Positions 34,313-43,211 of a DNA stretch of 64,000 bases are shown here, one piece after another. The notes under the pieces are model-generated. The model saw only the letters and a program-made list of their open reading frames with translations, did not search any database and was not told where the DNA came from. Within the stretch, counting starts at the first letter, position 1. Each line of letters starts with the position of its first letter. Location: assembly GCF_026020075.1 (NCBI RefSeq), contig NZ_CP102772.1:2946001-3010000 (forward strand). The letters are read 5' to 3'. A program made the translations under genes and the position numbers. Source of the stretch: Bosea sp. NBC_00550 (GTDB lineage: Bacteria; Pseudomonadota; Alphaproteobacteria; Rhizobiales; Beijerinckiaceae).

Positions 34313-35551
34313 TCATGCCATGACGGGGCGCGGCGTGCCGTCGCTCGCGGTCGCCTCCGGCTCCTGCGAGATCGACGGATTCATCGGATCGATGACCTCG
34401 AAGGGCCGCTCGACCTTGTCCGGCGGCGCGCGCATGCGCATGCGCAGGCCGGCGACCGCCGCCAATGCGATAGCGATCGCGGCCATGAAATACAGCAGCC
34501 CGTCGATGTCGAAGCGCGCCATGATGCCGGCGCCGACAAGGGGTCCGAGCGCCGAGCCGAAGCCGCTGACCAGGATCAGGCGCCCGCTCACCGCCACCAC
34601 GCGGTCCGCCGGCATCCGGTCGAGCGCATGGGCGACGCAGACCGGATAGAGCGTCGACATGAAACCGCCGAGCAGCGCCGCGACCGGCAGCACCGCCATC
34701 AGCGAGCGCGGCATCGCCACCAGCAGGATCACGGCCGCGGCATAGCCGACCGCGAGGCCGGCTAGCACGAGCCGGCGGTCGTTGCGATCCGACAAGCGTC
34801 CGACAGGCACCTGGAAGGCGAGCCCGCCGAGCACCGCGACCAGCATGAACAGAGCGATCGTCTGCTGCGGAATGCCGTTGCTGAGCATCCAGGCCGGCAC
34901 CAGCGCGTAGAAGGCGCTGGTGATGACGCCGCTGACCACGCAGCCGACGACCGAGAGCGGCGCCTGGCGCGATAATTCGCCGTAGCGCAAAGTCGCCTCC
35001 GGCGCGAGGCCCGGCGCCTCCGCCCGCGTCGTGCTGACCATGATCAGCGCCAGCGCGAACAGCGCGATGATGATCTGGAACGCGCCGGCAGACTGGATCG
35101 AGAGCCGGGCGACGGCGAGCTGGCCGATCGCGAGCGCCAGGAACGTCCCGACCATATAGGTGGAGAAGACGCGGCCGCGCTGGTCCGGCACGGCCTTGGC
35201 ATTGAGCCAGCTCTCCGTCGTCACGAACAGCCCGACGCAGCCGATGCCGATCACCGCCCGGCAGGCAGCCCAGACCAGCGCCGAGGTCCAGAGCGGCATC
35301 AGCGCGGTCGCGACGACGACGAGCCCGGCGAAGGCCGTGTAGGCGCGGATATGCCCGACGCGCTGGATCACCCCGCCGCTCGACACGGCGCCGATTGTGA
35401 AGCCGACGAAATAGGCGCTGAGCACGATGCCCGTCGCGGCCGGGCCGAAATCCTCGAGCGTCAGGCGCAAGGACAGGAAGGTGTTGAAGAAGCCGTTCGC
35501 GAGCTGCACCAGACTCGTCGCGGCAATCAGCGTTCCGATCTGAACCAGCAT
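34313..35551 (-). CDS. MFS transporter, YcaD-like
   Basis: 412 residues from the ATG at 35551 (MLVQIGTLIAATSLVQLANG). Twelve membrane helices; VESWLN-like VTTESWLNAKAVPDQRGRVF after helix 4 is characteristic of YcaD-type major facilitator proteins. The charged C-terminal tail (KVERPFEVIDPMNPSISQEP) is cytoplasmic. The substrate is unknown. The earlier in-frame start at 35626 adds an Arg/Ser stretch with no membrane character. Confidence 0.87.
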   Translation of the reverse strand: MLVQIGTLIAATSLVQLANGFFNTFLSLRLTLEDFGPAATGIVLSAYFVGFTIGAVSSGGVIQRVGHIRAYTAFAGLVVVATALMPLWTSALVWAACRAVIGIGCVGLFVTTESWLNAKAVPDQRGRVFSTYMVGTFLALAIGQLAVARLSIQSAGAFQIIIALFALALIMVSTTRAEAPGLAPEATLRYGELSRQAPLSVVGCVVSGVITSAFYALVPAWMLSNGIPQQTIALFMLVAVLGGLAFQVPVGRLSDRNDRRLVLAGLAVGYAAAVILLVAMPRSLMAVLPVAALLGGFMSTLYPVCVAHALDRMPADRVVAVSGRLILVSGFGSALGPLVGAGIMARFDIDGLLYFMAAIAIALAAVAGLRMRMRAPPDKVERPFEVIDPMNPSISQEPEATASDGTPRPVMA

Positions 35552-35631
35552 CGGCCAACCTCTCAGCAGCAGCCGAAAGCGTTCGGCCGGAGAGCGGAGA
35601 GGGCTAGCGCCCGAATGTGGGCTCAATGCGT

Positions 35632-35661
35632 CGAGGCCGCCGGTGATCGCCGGCGGCCTCG
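35632..35661. repeat. Strong 12-bp hairpin upstream of the MFS gene
   Basis: CGAGGCCGCCGG (35632-35643), loop TGATCG, CCGGCGGCCTCG (35650-35661). No T tract on either side. Lies about 80 bp before the MFS start on its own strand. Confidence 0.7.
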
Positions 35662-35710
35662 AAGAATGCGAGGTGAAGGGCCTGGGACGTGCTGCTTATA
35701 GACGGAACCT

Positions 35711-35860
35711 CGCCGTCATTCCGGGACAGGCTGCAGGCCTGAACCCGGAACCCAGAACCGATGTCCTCGATCGTTAGAGGCGCCGGAAGAAACCGGTTCA
35801 TGATGGACGGCATCGGTTTTTGGTTCCGGGCTCGGCCTTTCAGGCCGCCCCGGAATGACC
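35711..35860. repeat. Palindromic intergenic repeat, family C
   Basis: Opens CGCCGTCATTCCGGGACAGG, carries GGAACCCAGAACCGAT and the mirror ATCGGTTTTTGGTTCCGGG, and ends CCGCCCCGGAATGACC. Same design as the copy before purA. Confidence 0.83.
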
Positions 35861-35893
35861 GAGAGGTTCCGTCTCAAGACAACAGGGTCCGGC

Positions 35894-37096
35894 TCAACTC
35901 TGTCGCGCGCCCTTCGGCAGCAGGAAGGTCAGCAGGCCGACAGCCGGCAGCCAGGCGCAGATCTTGAAGACCTGGATGATGCCGATCTGGTCGGCGAGCG
36001 CGCCGATGCCCGCCGCCGCGATGCCGCCGAGCCCGAAGGACAGCCCGTAGAACAGCCCGCCGACCAAGCCGACGCGATGCGGCACGAGGTCGATCGCGTA
36101 GATCAGGATCGCCGAAAAGGCGCTCGCCATGACGAAGCTGATGATGACGCTGAGCACGCCGGTCCAGAACAGGTCGGCATAGGGCAGCATCAGGGCGAAG
36201 GGCAGCGAGCCCAGGATAGAGAGCCAGATCACCCGGTCGCGGCCGATGCGGTCGCCGATCATGCCGCCGAGGATAACGCCGAGCGCCCCGACGACGAGAT
36301 AGAGGAACAGCATGATCTGCGAGAGCTGCAATTCGACGCCGAAGCGCTCGATCAGGTAGAAGGTGTAGTAGGAGGTGAAGGCGGCGGTATAGCCGTTCTT
36401 CGAGATCAGCAGGACGACCAGAACCGCCATCGCCAGCAGCACGCGTCCATGCGGCAAGCCATGGCTCGCGACCTCCTCGGCATGCACCGGGGACGCTTTC
36501 TGCTCGCGGCGCATCGCCGAATAGCGCGAGCCGAGCCAGCCCATCACCAGCATCGCCACCAGCACCACGCCGGAGAACCAGGACAGGCTTTCCTGCCCGC
36601 GCGGCACGACGATCAGCGCCGCCAGCAGCGGGCCGATCGCATAGCCGATATGGCCACCGACCTGGAAGACGCCCTGCGCCAGTCCCTGCCGCCCGGCCGC
36701 GGCGTGGCGTGCCATCCGCGTCGCCTCGGGGTGGAACACGGCGGAGCCGAGCCCGATCATCGCCGCCCCGATCAGCACGACGCCGTAGCTATGGGCAAAG
36801 GAGAGCAGCAGCAGCCCCGACAGCGTGGCGCACATGCCGGCGACCATCGCATAAGGCCAGGGCCGGCGGTCGGTGACGTAGCCGAGCAGCGGCTGCAGCA
36901 GCGACGACGTCACCTGGAAAGCGAGCGTAATCAGGCCGATCTGCACGAAATCGAGCTGATACGTCTCCTTGATCAGCGGATAGAGCGCCGGGATCATCGA
37001 CTGAACGAGGTCGTTCAGCAGATGTGCCAGGCTCAGCGCGGCCAGAACCGGCATCAGCGGACGACGGGCGACGGATTGCATCGGGATCGTGGTCAT
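35894..37096 (-). CDS. fsr: MFS transporter, fosmidomycin resistance (Fsr) type
   Basis: 400 residues from the ATG at 37096 (MTTIPMQSVARRPLMPVLAA). SLAHLLNDLVQSMIPALYPL in the first helix and FHPEATRMARHAAAGRQGLA after helix 4 are hallmarks of the Fsr group. Twelve membrane helices and a cytoplasmic loop near residue 200 (RREQKASPVHAEEVASHG). Fsr of E. coli exports fosmidomycin; the natural substrate here is unknown. It is separated from the other MFS gene by a family C repeat. Confidence 0.9.
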   Translation of the reverse strand: MTTIPMQSVARRPLMPVLAALSLAHLLNDLVQSMIPALYPLIKETYQLDFVQIGLITLAFQVTSSLLQPLLGYVTDRRPWPYAMVAGMCATLSGLLLLSFAHSYGVVLIGAAMIGLGSAVFHPEATRMARHAAAGRQGLAQGVFQVGGHIGYAIGPLLAALIVVPRGQESLSWFSGVVLVAMLVMGWLGSRYSAMRREQKASPVHAEEVASHGLPHGRVLLAMAVLVVLLISKNGYTAAFTSYYTFYLIERFGVELQLSQIMLFLYLVVGALGVILGGMIGDRIGRDRVIWLSILGSLPFALMLPYADLFWTGVLSVIISFVMASAFSAILIYAIDLVPHRVGLVGGLFYGLSFGLGGIAAAGIGALADQIGIIQVFKICAWLPAVGLLTFLLPKGARQS

Positions 37097-37190
37097 AAAG
37101 CAGGCAATGAGCCGCCTTGCGCGCGCGGTCAACGCTGCCCGGAGCATGGCGCCTATCGCCGGGAAGCCGTGCTGCGACGCAACAGCAGCC

Positions 37191-37293
37191 GTCATGCTCG
37201 GGCTTGACCCGAGCATCTCGTGCAGAAGGAGGTTCTGATAGCTGCCTGTCTCGAGATTCTCGGGTCGGCGCTTCGCTCCGCCCGAGAATGACG
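37191..37293 (+). repeat. Palindromic intergenic repeat, family A (forward)
   Basis: GTCATGCTCGGGCTTGACCC, GAGCATCTCGTGCAG, CGAGATTCTCGGGTC, then CCCGAGAATGACG. It lies in the divergent gap between the Fsr-type and YddG-like genes. Confidence 0.87.
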
Positions 37294-37382
37294 ACAGAGG
37301 TCAATCGGAAAGACCGCCTCCAATATCGGCAAGCCCCGCGAAACCTGCTATCGCCGCGGAATTCCGACATCGCCGAGCCGCT

Positions 37383-38240
37383 ATGACCTCCCGCCCCGCG
37401 ACCCTCATCGGCTTCTGCGCGATCCTGCTCTGGTCGACGCTCGCGCTGTTCACGGCGATGTCGGGCCGCGTGCCGCCCTTCCAGCTCGTCGCCATGACCT
37501 TCGTCATCGGCGGGCTATTGATCCTGGCGATCACGGCGCTGCGCGGACAGCTCTCCCGCATCAAACCGACGCCGGCCTCCTTCGCGCTCGGGCTCTACGG
37601 CCCGTTCGGCGACACCGCCCTCTACTACGCCGCCGTGAAGACGGCACCGCCGGCCGAGGCCAACCTGATCCACTATCTCTGGCCGCTGCTGATCGTGCTC
37701 TTCGCCGCGCTGCTGCCGGGCGGCAGATTGAAGCCACGCCATCTCGTGGGCGCATTGATCGGACTCGTCGCGACGGGCCTGCTGGTTTCAGGCGGGCTCC
37801 GAACCGGCGGCGGCCTCGCGCTCGGGCATATGCTGGCCGCGCTCGGCGCCCTCGTCTGGGCGAGCTATTCGGTGATGTCCCGCCGCTTCGCCAACGTGCC
37901 TTCGGAAAGCCTCTGCATCACCATGCTCGGCTGCGCTGTGCCGGCGCTCGCCTGCCATTTCGCCTTCGAGACGACGCTCTGGTCGCTGACATCGATCGAA
38001 TGGGCGGGCGTGCTCGGCCTCGGCCTGGGCTCGATCGGCCTCGCCTTCGTCGTCTGGGATGTCGGCATGAAGCAGGGCGACGTCGCCCTGCTCGGCGTCG
38101 CCTCCTACGCCGCGCCGGTGCTCTCGACGCTGGTCCTCGTGCTCTTCTGCTATGCCGAGGCAAGCTGGCTGCTTGCCGCCTCCTGCGCGCTCATCGTCTT
38201 CGGCGCGCTGGTGGCGAGCGCGAGTGGGCGGAAGGCTTAG
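37383..38240 (+). CDS. EamA family exporter, YddG-like
   Basis: 285 residues with ten predicted membrane helices. The N-terminus MTSRPATLIGFCAILLWSTL and the segment DTALYYAAVKTAPPAEANLI then HYLWPLLIVLFAALL match the YddG (aromatic amino acid exporter) branch of the DMT superfamily. The export substrate is inferred only from the family. It follows a divergent Fsr-type gene and a repeat. Confidence 0.88.
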   Translation: MTSRPATLIGFCAILLWSTLALFTAMSGRVPPFQLVAMTFVIGGLLILAITALRGQLSRIKPTPASFALGLYGPFGDTALYYAAVKTAPPAEANLIHYLWPLLIVLFAALLPGGRLKPRHLVGALIGLVATGLLVSGGLRTGGGLALGHMLAALGALVWASYSVMSRRFANVPSESLCITMLGCAVPALACHFAFETTLWSLTSIEWAGVLGLGLGSIGLAFVVWDVGMKQGDVALLGVASYAAPVLSTLVLVLFCYAEASWLLAASCALIVFGALVASASGRKA

Positions 38241-38245
38241 ATGGG

Positions 38246-38349
38246 CGTCATGCTCGGGCTTGACCCGAGCATCTCGTGACGCGGAAGCTCCCGCTCCTCA
38301 TTCTGCAAGAGATTCTCTGGTCGAAGCTTAGCCTCGCCCGAGAATGACG
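38246..38349 (+). repeat. Palindromic intergenic repeat, family A (forward)
   Basis: CGTCATGCTCGGGCTTGACC, GAGCATCTCGTGACG, GAGATTCTCTGGTC, then CCCGAGAATGACGC, between two convergent genes. Confidence 0.87.
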
Positions 38350-38383
38350 CCCCGGGACCCAGGCATGACCGCGCGCTGCTCCC

Positions 38384-41140
38384 TCAATTCCGCCTGAGCA
38401 GCCGCTCCAGATAATCCAGCTCTTCCGATGGCCGCAGCGGGTCTCCGAGGCGCTTGCGCAGCTCTTCGAGGATGCGCCGCGCCCGCTGGGTCGCGCTCTC
38501 GTCGGCGCCGGGCACGCGCACGCGGCCATCGGCCCAGTCGCGCTGGCGCTGCGGCCGGCCGAGCGGATCCTCGCTGCCGCGCTGCTGTGCCGAAGGCCGG
38601 CCGGCGGGGCGCCCGTCCGGCTCGCCATAAGCCTGCCCCTCGCCCTCGCCTTCGCCGGGCTGGCCCTGCTGCATCTGCTGGGCGAGATTCTGGCCGCCGC
38701 GGCGCAGCGCGTCGAGCGCCCTGCCCTGAGCGTCCAGCGCTTCCTCGCCCTGGCCCTGGCCGAGCTGCCCTTCCGCCTCGCGCATCGCGTCCTCGGCCTC
38801 GCCGAGCTCGCCATTCTGCGGCGCGCCCATGCCGCGCATCCGGCGCTGGAGATCCTGCAGCCGTTCGCGCAGGGCCTGCTGGCGCTGGGAGAGCCCCTGC
38901 CCGCCCTGCCCCTGGCCGTTCTGGCCCTGCATGCCCTCGCCGCCTTCGCCGTCCTCACCCTGCTCGCCCGGCTGTTGTCCAGGCTGCTGGCCGCGCTGTC
39001 CCTGTTGACCGCGCTGGCCCTGCTGCCCTTGCTGGCCGCGCTGGCCCGGCCGCGCCTGCTGCTGGCCCGGGCGCTGGCCCCGCTGGGTCTGTCCCTGCCG
39101 GCGCTGCTCGTTCTGATAATTCTCGTCGCGCAGGTTCTGCTGCTCGCGCGTCATCCGGTCGAGATCGCCGAGCGCCTGGTTCATCTGGTTCTGGCGCGGA
39201 TCGCGCTGGCCGGGCCGTGCCATCTGCAGATTGTTGAGCATCTGGTTGAGCTGTTCCATCAGGCGCTGCGCCTCGGCCATGTCGCCGCGCTTGGAGAGCT
39301 CCTCGATGCGGTCGAGCATGTTCTGCAGGTCGCGCGGCGTCACCGTGCGGAAGTTCTCGGGCAGCTGTGCCTGGTTCTGCTCGCCGTTCTGCTGCTGCTG
39401 GCGCATCATCTGCTCGGCGAGCTGGCGCATGAAATTGTCCATCGCCCGGCGCATCTCGTCGGTGAGCTTCTTGATCTCCTCCTCGGAAGCGCCGCGCTCC
39501 AGCGCCTGCTGCAGGTTCTCCTGCGCCTGCCTGAGCGCCCGCTCTGCATCGGACATGTCGCCGTCCTCGAGCTGCAGCGCCATCGCCCACATCAGCTCGG
39601 AGACTTCGCGCAATTCGTCGTCGCCGCCGGCCCGGCGCAGCCGCTCGCCCAGCATGCGCATGCCCAGATAGACGCCGGTCTCCTTCATGAAGAGATCGGG
39701 CTCGATCAGCAGCGCATCCATGGCGAACTGGACCTTGGTGCGGTCCTCGACATTCATGACGAGCTTGCGCCGCTGCTCGACCAGCGCCTTGGCGATCGGC
39801 TTGGTGAAGGTGCGCTGCGGCAGCACGACCTCGACCGGCTCGCTGCGGCCCTCCTGCCCGGCCTCGTCCCTGGCGATCAGGACCATGCGGACCTTGGCGC
39901 CGGCCCAGGGATGGGCGGAGAAATCGACCGTGCTCTTCAGCTCCTCGTCGCCCGCGGAGGAGGACGGCACGGCGAGGTTCTGCTTCGGCGGCTCGACCAG
40001 CGAGCGCCCGCCCGCAGCCGGATCGGGACGAGAGACGGTCGCCTCGATCGAGGCGATGCCGTAATCGTCCCTGGCTTTGTAGGTGATGCCGAGCCCGCCG
40101 GACTGCGCGCCCGTCACCGGCTTCGGCGGATCGGTGAAGGCGATGGTCGGCGGCTGGTCGGCGATGGCCGTGATGTTCAGCGTCGTGCCGGGAGCACCGC
40201 TGCCGGTGAGCTTCAGCGTGCCGTTGCCGGCCAGCGTGAAGCGCTTCTCCAGCACCGCCTGCTGCGGCCCTGCCGGCTGTGCCGGCCTCGCGGGGGCGGC
40301 GTCCTTGGCAGCGGCATCCTTGGCGGCGGCATCCTTGCCCTCGCCCTCCTTGGCCTCCGGCTTGACCAGTTCGAGCCGCCCGGTCGTGGCGACGTCCATG
40401 CTGGTCTTGCCGGCGATGCGAACGACGATGATCGACTTCTCGGGCGCGTGGAGATTGGGGCTCGCCAGCTTGGCGAAATCGATCAGGATCGGCGGCAGGC
40501 GGGTATAGGCCGGCGGGTCGATCCAGGCGTCGATGCGGGTCGAGGGCGCGCTGCCGGGCGGCCCCTTCCAGTCGAAGGCGGCAGAGAGGCGCTGCGTCGC
40601 TTCAGGGCCCGCGACGAAGAAGGCGGTTACGGCGGCGAGCAGCGGCACGGCGCGCAACGCGCGCTTGTCATGCCGAGCCATCAAAGGCTGCGGCGGCGCG
40701 ACCCGCAGAGCCGCGACCTGGCGGCTCTGGCGCTCGACATGCAGCTTCCACAGGGCCTGCGAGACGGGATCGGCCGAGCCGATGGAGAGGTTGTCCTCCA
40801 GCGCCGAGGCCGGGCGATGCCCGCCGGCGAAGGAACGATCCAGCCTCGTCAGCGCGTCGCGATGCGTCGGCAGGACGAGCCGGGCGACATGCCAGAGGCT
40901 GCCGATCAGCGCCCCCGCGAAGATTAGAACGCCGACGATCCGCCCATACCAGGGCAGATGCGTCCAAAGACCGAACCAGGACAATGCGAGGAAGGCGAGA
41001 AGCACGGCGAGCGTCAGCCAGAGCCGCGGCCACAGCCGTTCCCAGCCGAGCGAAGCACGCGAAGCCAGCGCGAGACGGCGGAGCCGCTGCCGGATGCCGT
41101 CGATCGTATCGGGCGCCTTGCGGCGCTCTGCCTCGCTCAT
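38384..41140 (-). CDS. DUF4175/TIGR02302 family large membrane-anchored protein
   Basis: 918 residues from the ATG at 41140 (MSEAERRKAPDTIDGIRQRL), preferred because GGAG lies 9 bp upstream; an ATG at 41164 is also in frame. Two or three N-terminal membrane helices (LWLTLAVLLAFLALSWFGLW, then IVGVLIFAGALIGSLWHVAR). A beta-rich domain with YKARDDYGIASIEATVSRPD follows, then a helical domain, and a very Gln/Gly/Arg-rich stretch at about residues 680-770 (repeats of QRGQQGQ). The end (SEELDYLERLLRRN) is family-typical. TIGR02302 proteins are alphaproteobacterial and of unknown function. Near lysA-lptM-argH, as in relatives. Confidence 0.9.
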   Translation of the reverse strand: MSEAERRKAPDTIDGIRQRLRRLALASRASLGWERLWPRLWLTLAVLLAFLALSWFGLWTHLPWYGRIVGVLIFAGALIGSLWHVARLVLPTHRDALTRLDRSFAGGHRPASALEDNLSIGSADPVSQALWKLHVERQSRQVAALRVAPPQPLMARHDKRALRAVPLLAAVTAFFVAGPEATQRLSAAFDWKGPPGSAPSTRIDAWIDPPAYTRLPPILIDFAKLASPNLHAPEKSIIVVRIAGKTSMDVATTGRLELVKPEAKEGEGKDAAAKDAAAKDAAPARPAQPAGPQQAVLEKRFTLAGNGTLKLTGSGAPGTTLNITAIADQPPTIAFTDPPKPVTGAQSGGLGITYKARDDYGIASIEATVSRPDPAAGGRSLVEPPKQNLAVPSSSAGDEELKSTVDFSAHPWAGAKVRMVLIARDEAGQEGRSEPVEVVLPQRTFTKPIAKALVEQRRKLVMNVEDRTKVQFAMDALLIEPDLFMKETGVYLGMRMLGERLRRAGGDDELREVSELMWAMALQLEDGDMSDAERALRQAQENLQQALERGASEEEIKKLTDEMRRAMDNFMRQLAEQMMRQQQQNGEQNQAQLPENFRTVTPRDLQNMLDRIEELSKRGDMAEAQRLMEQLNQMLNNLQMARPGQRDPRQNQMNQALGDLDRMTREQQNLRDENYQNEQRRQGQTQRGQRPGQQQARPGQRGQQGQQGQRGQQGQRGQQPGQQPGEQGEDGEGGEGMQGQNGQGQGGQGLSQRQQALRERLQDLQRRMRGMGAPQNGELGEAEDAMREAEGQLGQGQGEEALDAQGRALDALRRGGQNLAQQMQQGQPGEGEGEGQAYGEPDGRPAGRPSAQQRGSEDPLGRPQRQRDWADGRVRVPGADESATQRARRILEELRKRLGDPLRPSEELDYLERLLRRN

Positions 41141-41272
41141 GCCATCGCTCCGGGCCGCCCCCATTCCTGTCCGATCTCGCCTGACCCGGTCAGGCTAGCA
41201 CGGGAACGTGGCATTGCCAGCGCGAAGACGGCCTTTGCAACAAGCTCGACGTTTCGTGAACGGAGAGAGCCC

Positions 41273-41355
41273 CGTCATGCTCGGACTTGACCCGAGCATC
41301 TCCGCGACCAGAGCCCGCTGGCCATGAGATTCTCGGGTCAAGCCCCAGAATGACG
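41273..41355 (+). repeat. Palindromic intergenic repeat, family A (short copy)
   Basis: CGTCATGCTCGGACTTGACC, CGAGCATCTCCGCG, GAGATTCTCGGGTC and CCCCAGAATGACG. A central part of the element is shorter than in other copies and the right stem has a mismatch. Confidence 0.83.
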
Positions 41356-41362
41356 CTGGAAT

Positions 41363-42649
41363 CTACGCGAACCAGCCCGGCAGGCGGTCCGTGCCGATGA
41401 GCTCCTCATAGCTCTGGCGCGGGCGCGTCACGGCGTAGTCGTCGCCCTTGACCATGACCTCGGCCACCAGCAGGCGCTGGTTGTAGGTCGAGGACATCGA
41501 GGCGCCGTAGGCACCGGCGGTCATGAAGGCGACGAGGTCGTTCTGCCCGAGCTGCGACAGGACACGGCCGGTGGTGAAGGTGTCGCCCGATTCGCAGATC
41601 GGACCGACCACGTCATAGGCCACCTCGGGCCCGCCGATCGCCGGCTCCGTCACCGGCCAGATCTCGTGATAGGCCTCGTACATCGCTGGCCGCACCAGAT
41701 CGTTCATCGCCGCATCGACGACGAGGAACTGCTTGGTCGGGCGCTGATTGAGATGCAGCACCCGCGTCAACAGGATGCCGGCATTGCCGACGATGAGCCG
41801 GCCCGGCTCAAAGCCGAGCTCGACATCGAGCCCCTTGGTCAGCTTGGCGACCATCTCGGCATAGGCGTCGATCAGCCCCGGCCCATAATCGAAGGTCTTC
41901 GGGATGTCGTAGGGGATGCCAAGCCCGCCGCCGAGATCGAGCCGGTCGACGCGGTGGCCCTCGCCCTTCAGCGAACCGACCAGCGCGACCATCTTGCCAT
42001 AGGCCGCCTCGAAGGCGTCGATCTCACGAATCTGGCTGCCGATATGGACCGCGAGCCCCATGATCCGCACGCCCGGCATGTTCGCCCGTGCGTAAAGCCG
42101 CCCGACCTCCTCGAAGGAGACGCCGAACTTGTTCTCGGAGGAGCCGGTGGTGATCTTGGCATGGCCGCCGGCGCCGATATCGGGATTGACCCGGAACACC
42201 GCCTCCTGCCGCTTGCCCAGCGAAGCCGAAACCCTGGACAGCAGGTCGAGCTCGCTCTCGCTCTCGATATTGACCTGGTAGATTCCGGCCTCGACGGCGA
42301 AGCGCAATTCCTGCTCGCTCTTGCCGACGCCCGAGAACACGATCTTCTCCGGCGGGATGCCGGCGGCGAGCGCCTTGCGCACCTCGCCTTCCGAGACGGT
42401 GTCGATGCCGGCCCCAAGCGCGCCCAGCGTCCTGAGCACACCGAGATTGCCGTTCGCCTTCATGGCGTAGAAGACATGGGTCTTGCCGGCCGGCGCGGTC
42501 TTCTTCACCGCCGCCTCGAACAGCTTGTAGTGCCGCTCGATCGTCGACGTCGAATAGACATAGACCGGCGTGCCGACCTCGGCCGCGATGCGCTGGAGAT
42601 CGACGCCCTCGGCATGGAGCGAGCCGTCGCGATAGGCGAAATGATGCAT
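41363..42649 (-). CDS. lysA: Diaminopimelate decarboxylase
   Basis: 428 residues of the PLP fold III decarboxylases. The Schiff-base lysine is K64 (FYAMKANGNLG), the glycine loop is LDLGGGLGIPYD, and GPICESGDTF carries the C-terminal active-site cysteine. It decarboxylates meso-diaminopimelate to lysine, the last step of lysine synthesis, in the cytoplasm. Downstream of lptM and argH on the same strand, separated by repeats of family A. Confidence 0.97.
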   Translation of the reverse strand: MHHFAYRDGSLHAEGVDLQRIAAEVGTPVYVYSTSTIERHYKLFEAAVKKTAPAGKTHVFYAMKANGNLGVLRTLGALGAGIDTVSEGEVRKALAAGIPPEKIVFSGVGKSEQELRFAVEAGIYQVNIESESELDLLSRVSASLGKRQEAVFRVNPDIGAGGHAKITTGSSENKFGVSFEEVGRLYARANMPGVRIMGLAVHIGSQIREIDAFEAAYGKMVALVGSLKGEGHRVDRLDLGGGLGIPYDIPKTFDYGPGLIDAYAEMVAKLTKGLDVELGFEPGRLIVGNAGILLTRVLHLNQRPTKQFLVVDAAMNDLVRPAMYEAYHEIWPVTEPAIGGPEVAYDVVGPICESGDTFTTGRVLSQLGQNDLVAFMTAGAYGASMSSTYNQRLLVAEVMVKGDDYAVTRPRQSYEELIGTDRLPGWFA

Positions 42650-42685
42650 GGACTTGAGCTCGCAATGATAAATGCGGGGACCCCG

Positions 42686-42763
42686 TCGTCATTCCCGGGC
42701 GAAGCGAAGCGCAGACCCGGGAATCTCTATGAAGAGATGCTCGGGTCAAGCCCGAGCATGACG
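42686..42763 (-). repeat. Palindromic intergenic repeat, family A (reverse)
   Basis: Begins CGTCATTCCCGGGCGAAGCG and ends ATGCTCGGGTCAAGCCCGAG then CATGACG; reverse orientation of the common form. Confidence 0.85.
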
Positions 42764-42796
42764 CATGAACCGGTGCCGCCGCGACCGAGGGATCGA

Positions 42797-43060
42797 TTAC
42801 ATCAGCGGGTCGAGGATGAACGGCTTGTTCGGCACGACGATCGCCTTGTTGGCCTTGGCAGGCTTGGCCAGCACAGAGGTCGAACCATAGGAGGCAGTGT
42901 CGTTCGACTGCCCGCCGATCTGGTCGTCGGGCAGGTCGATGGCGCCCGTGGCGTTCGGCGGCGCCTCCAGCGGCCCCTTGCGCCCGCAGGCAGCGAGCGC
43001 AACGGCCAGCAGGCCGACGACCAACAGGGTGCGGCCGAATTTCAGGCGGGAATCAAGCAC
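42797..43060 (-). CDS. lptM: LPS translocon maturation chaperone LptM-like lipoprotein
   Basis: 87 residues. Lipoprotein signal with lipobox ALAAC, C25 as the lipidated residue, followed by GRKGPLEAPP, the conserved LptM (YifL) N-terminus. LptM helps form native disulfides in the LptD part of the LPS transporter at the outer membrane. Located between lysA and argH, the usual place in this order. Confidence 0.87.
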   Translation of the reverse strand: MLDSRLKFGRTLLVVGLLAVALAACGRKGPLEAPPNATGAIDLPDDQIGGQSNDTASYGSTSVLAKPAKANKAIVVPNKPFILDPLM

Positions 43061-43133
43061 GAAGACGAACCCTCGGAACGAAGCGTGGCGGGACAGTAGC
43101 GGAGGATGCGGCGGAGTGCGAGGCTCTCGGGAG

Positions 43134-43209
43134 CGTCATTCTCGGGCAAGCGGAGCGCCGACCCGAGAATCTCTTGCGGGAGATGCTCGGGTCAAGCCCG
43201 AGCATGACG
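43134..43209 (-). repeat. Palindromic intergenic repeat, family A (reverse)
   Basis: Starts CGTCATTCTCGGGCAAGCGG, carries ACCCGAGAATCTC and ends GATGCTCGGGTCAAGCCCGA then GCATGACG, stopping 2 bp before the argH stop codon. Confidence 0.86.
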
Positions 43210-43211
43210 TG

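Noticed and set aside
38975..40927. 650-residue forward open frame across the DUF4175 gene
   Set aside because: Shadow frame; the reverse gene has recognisable family blocks and membrane helices, the forward frame does not.
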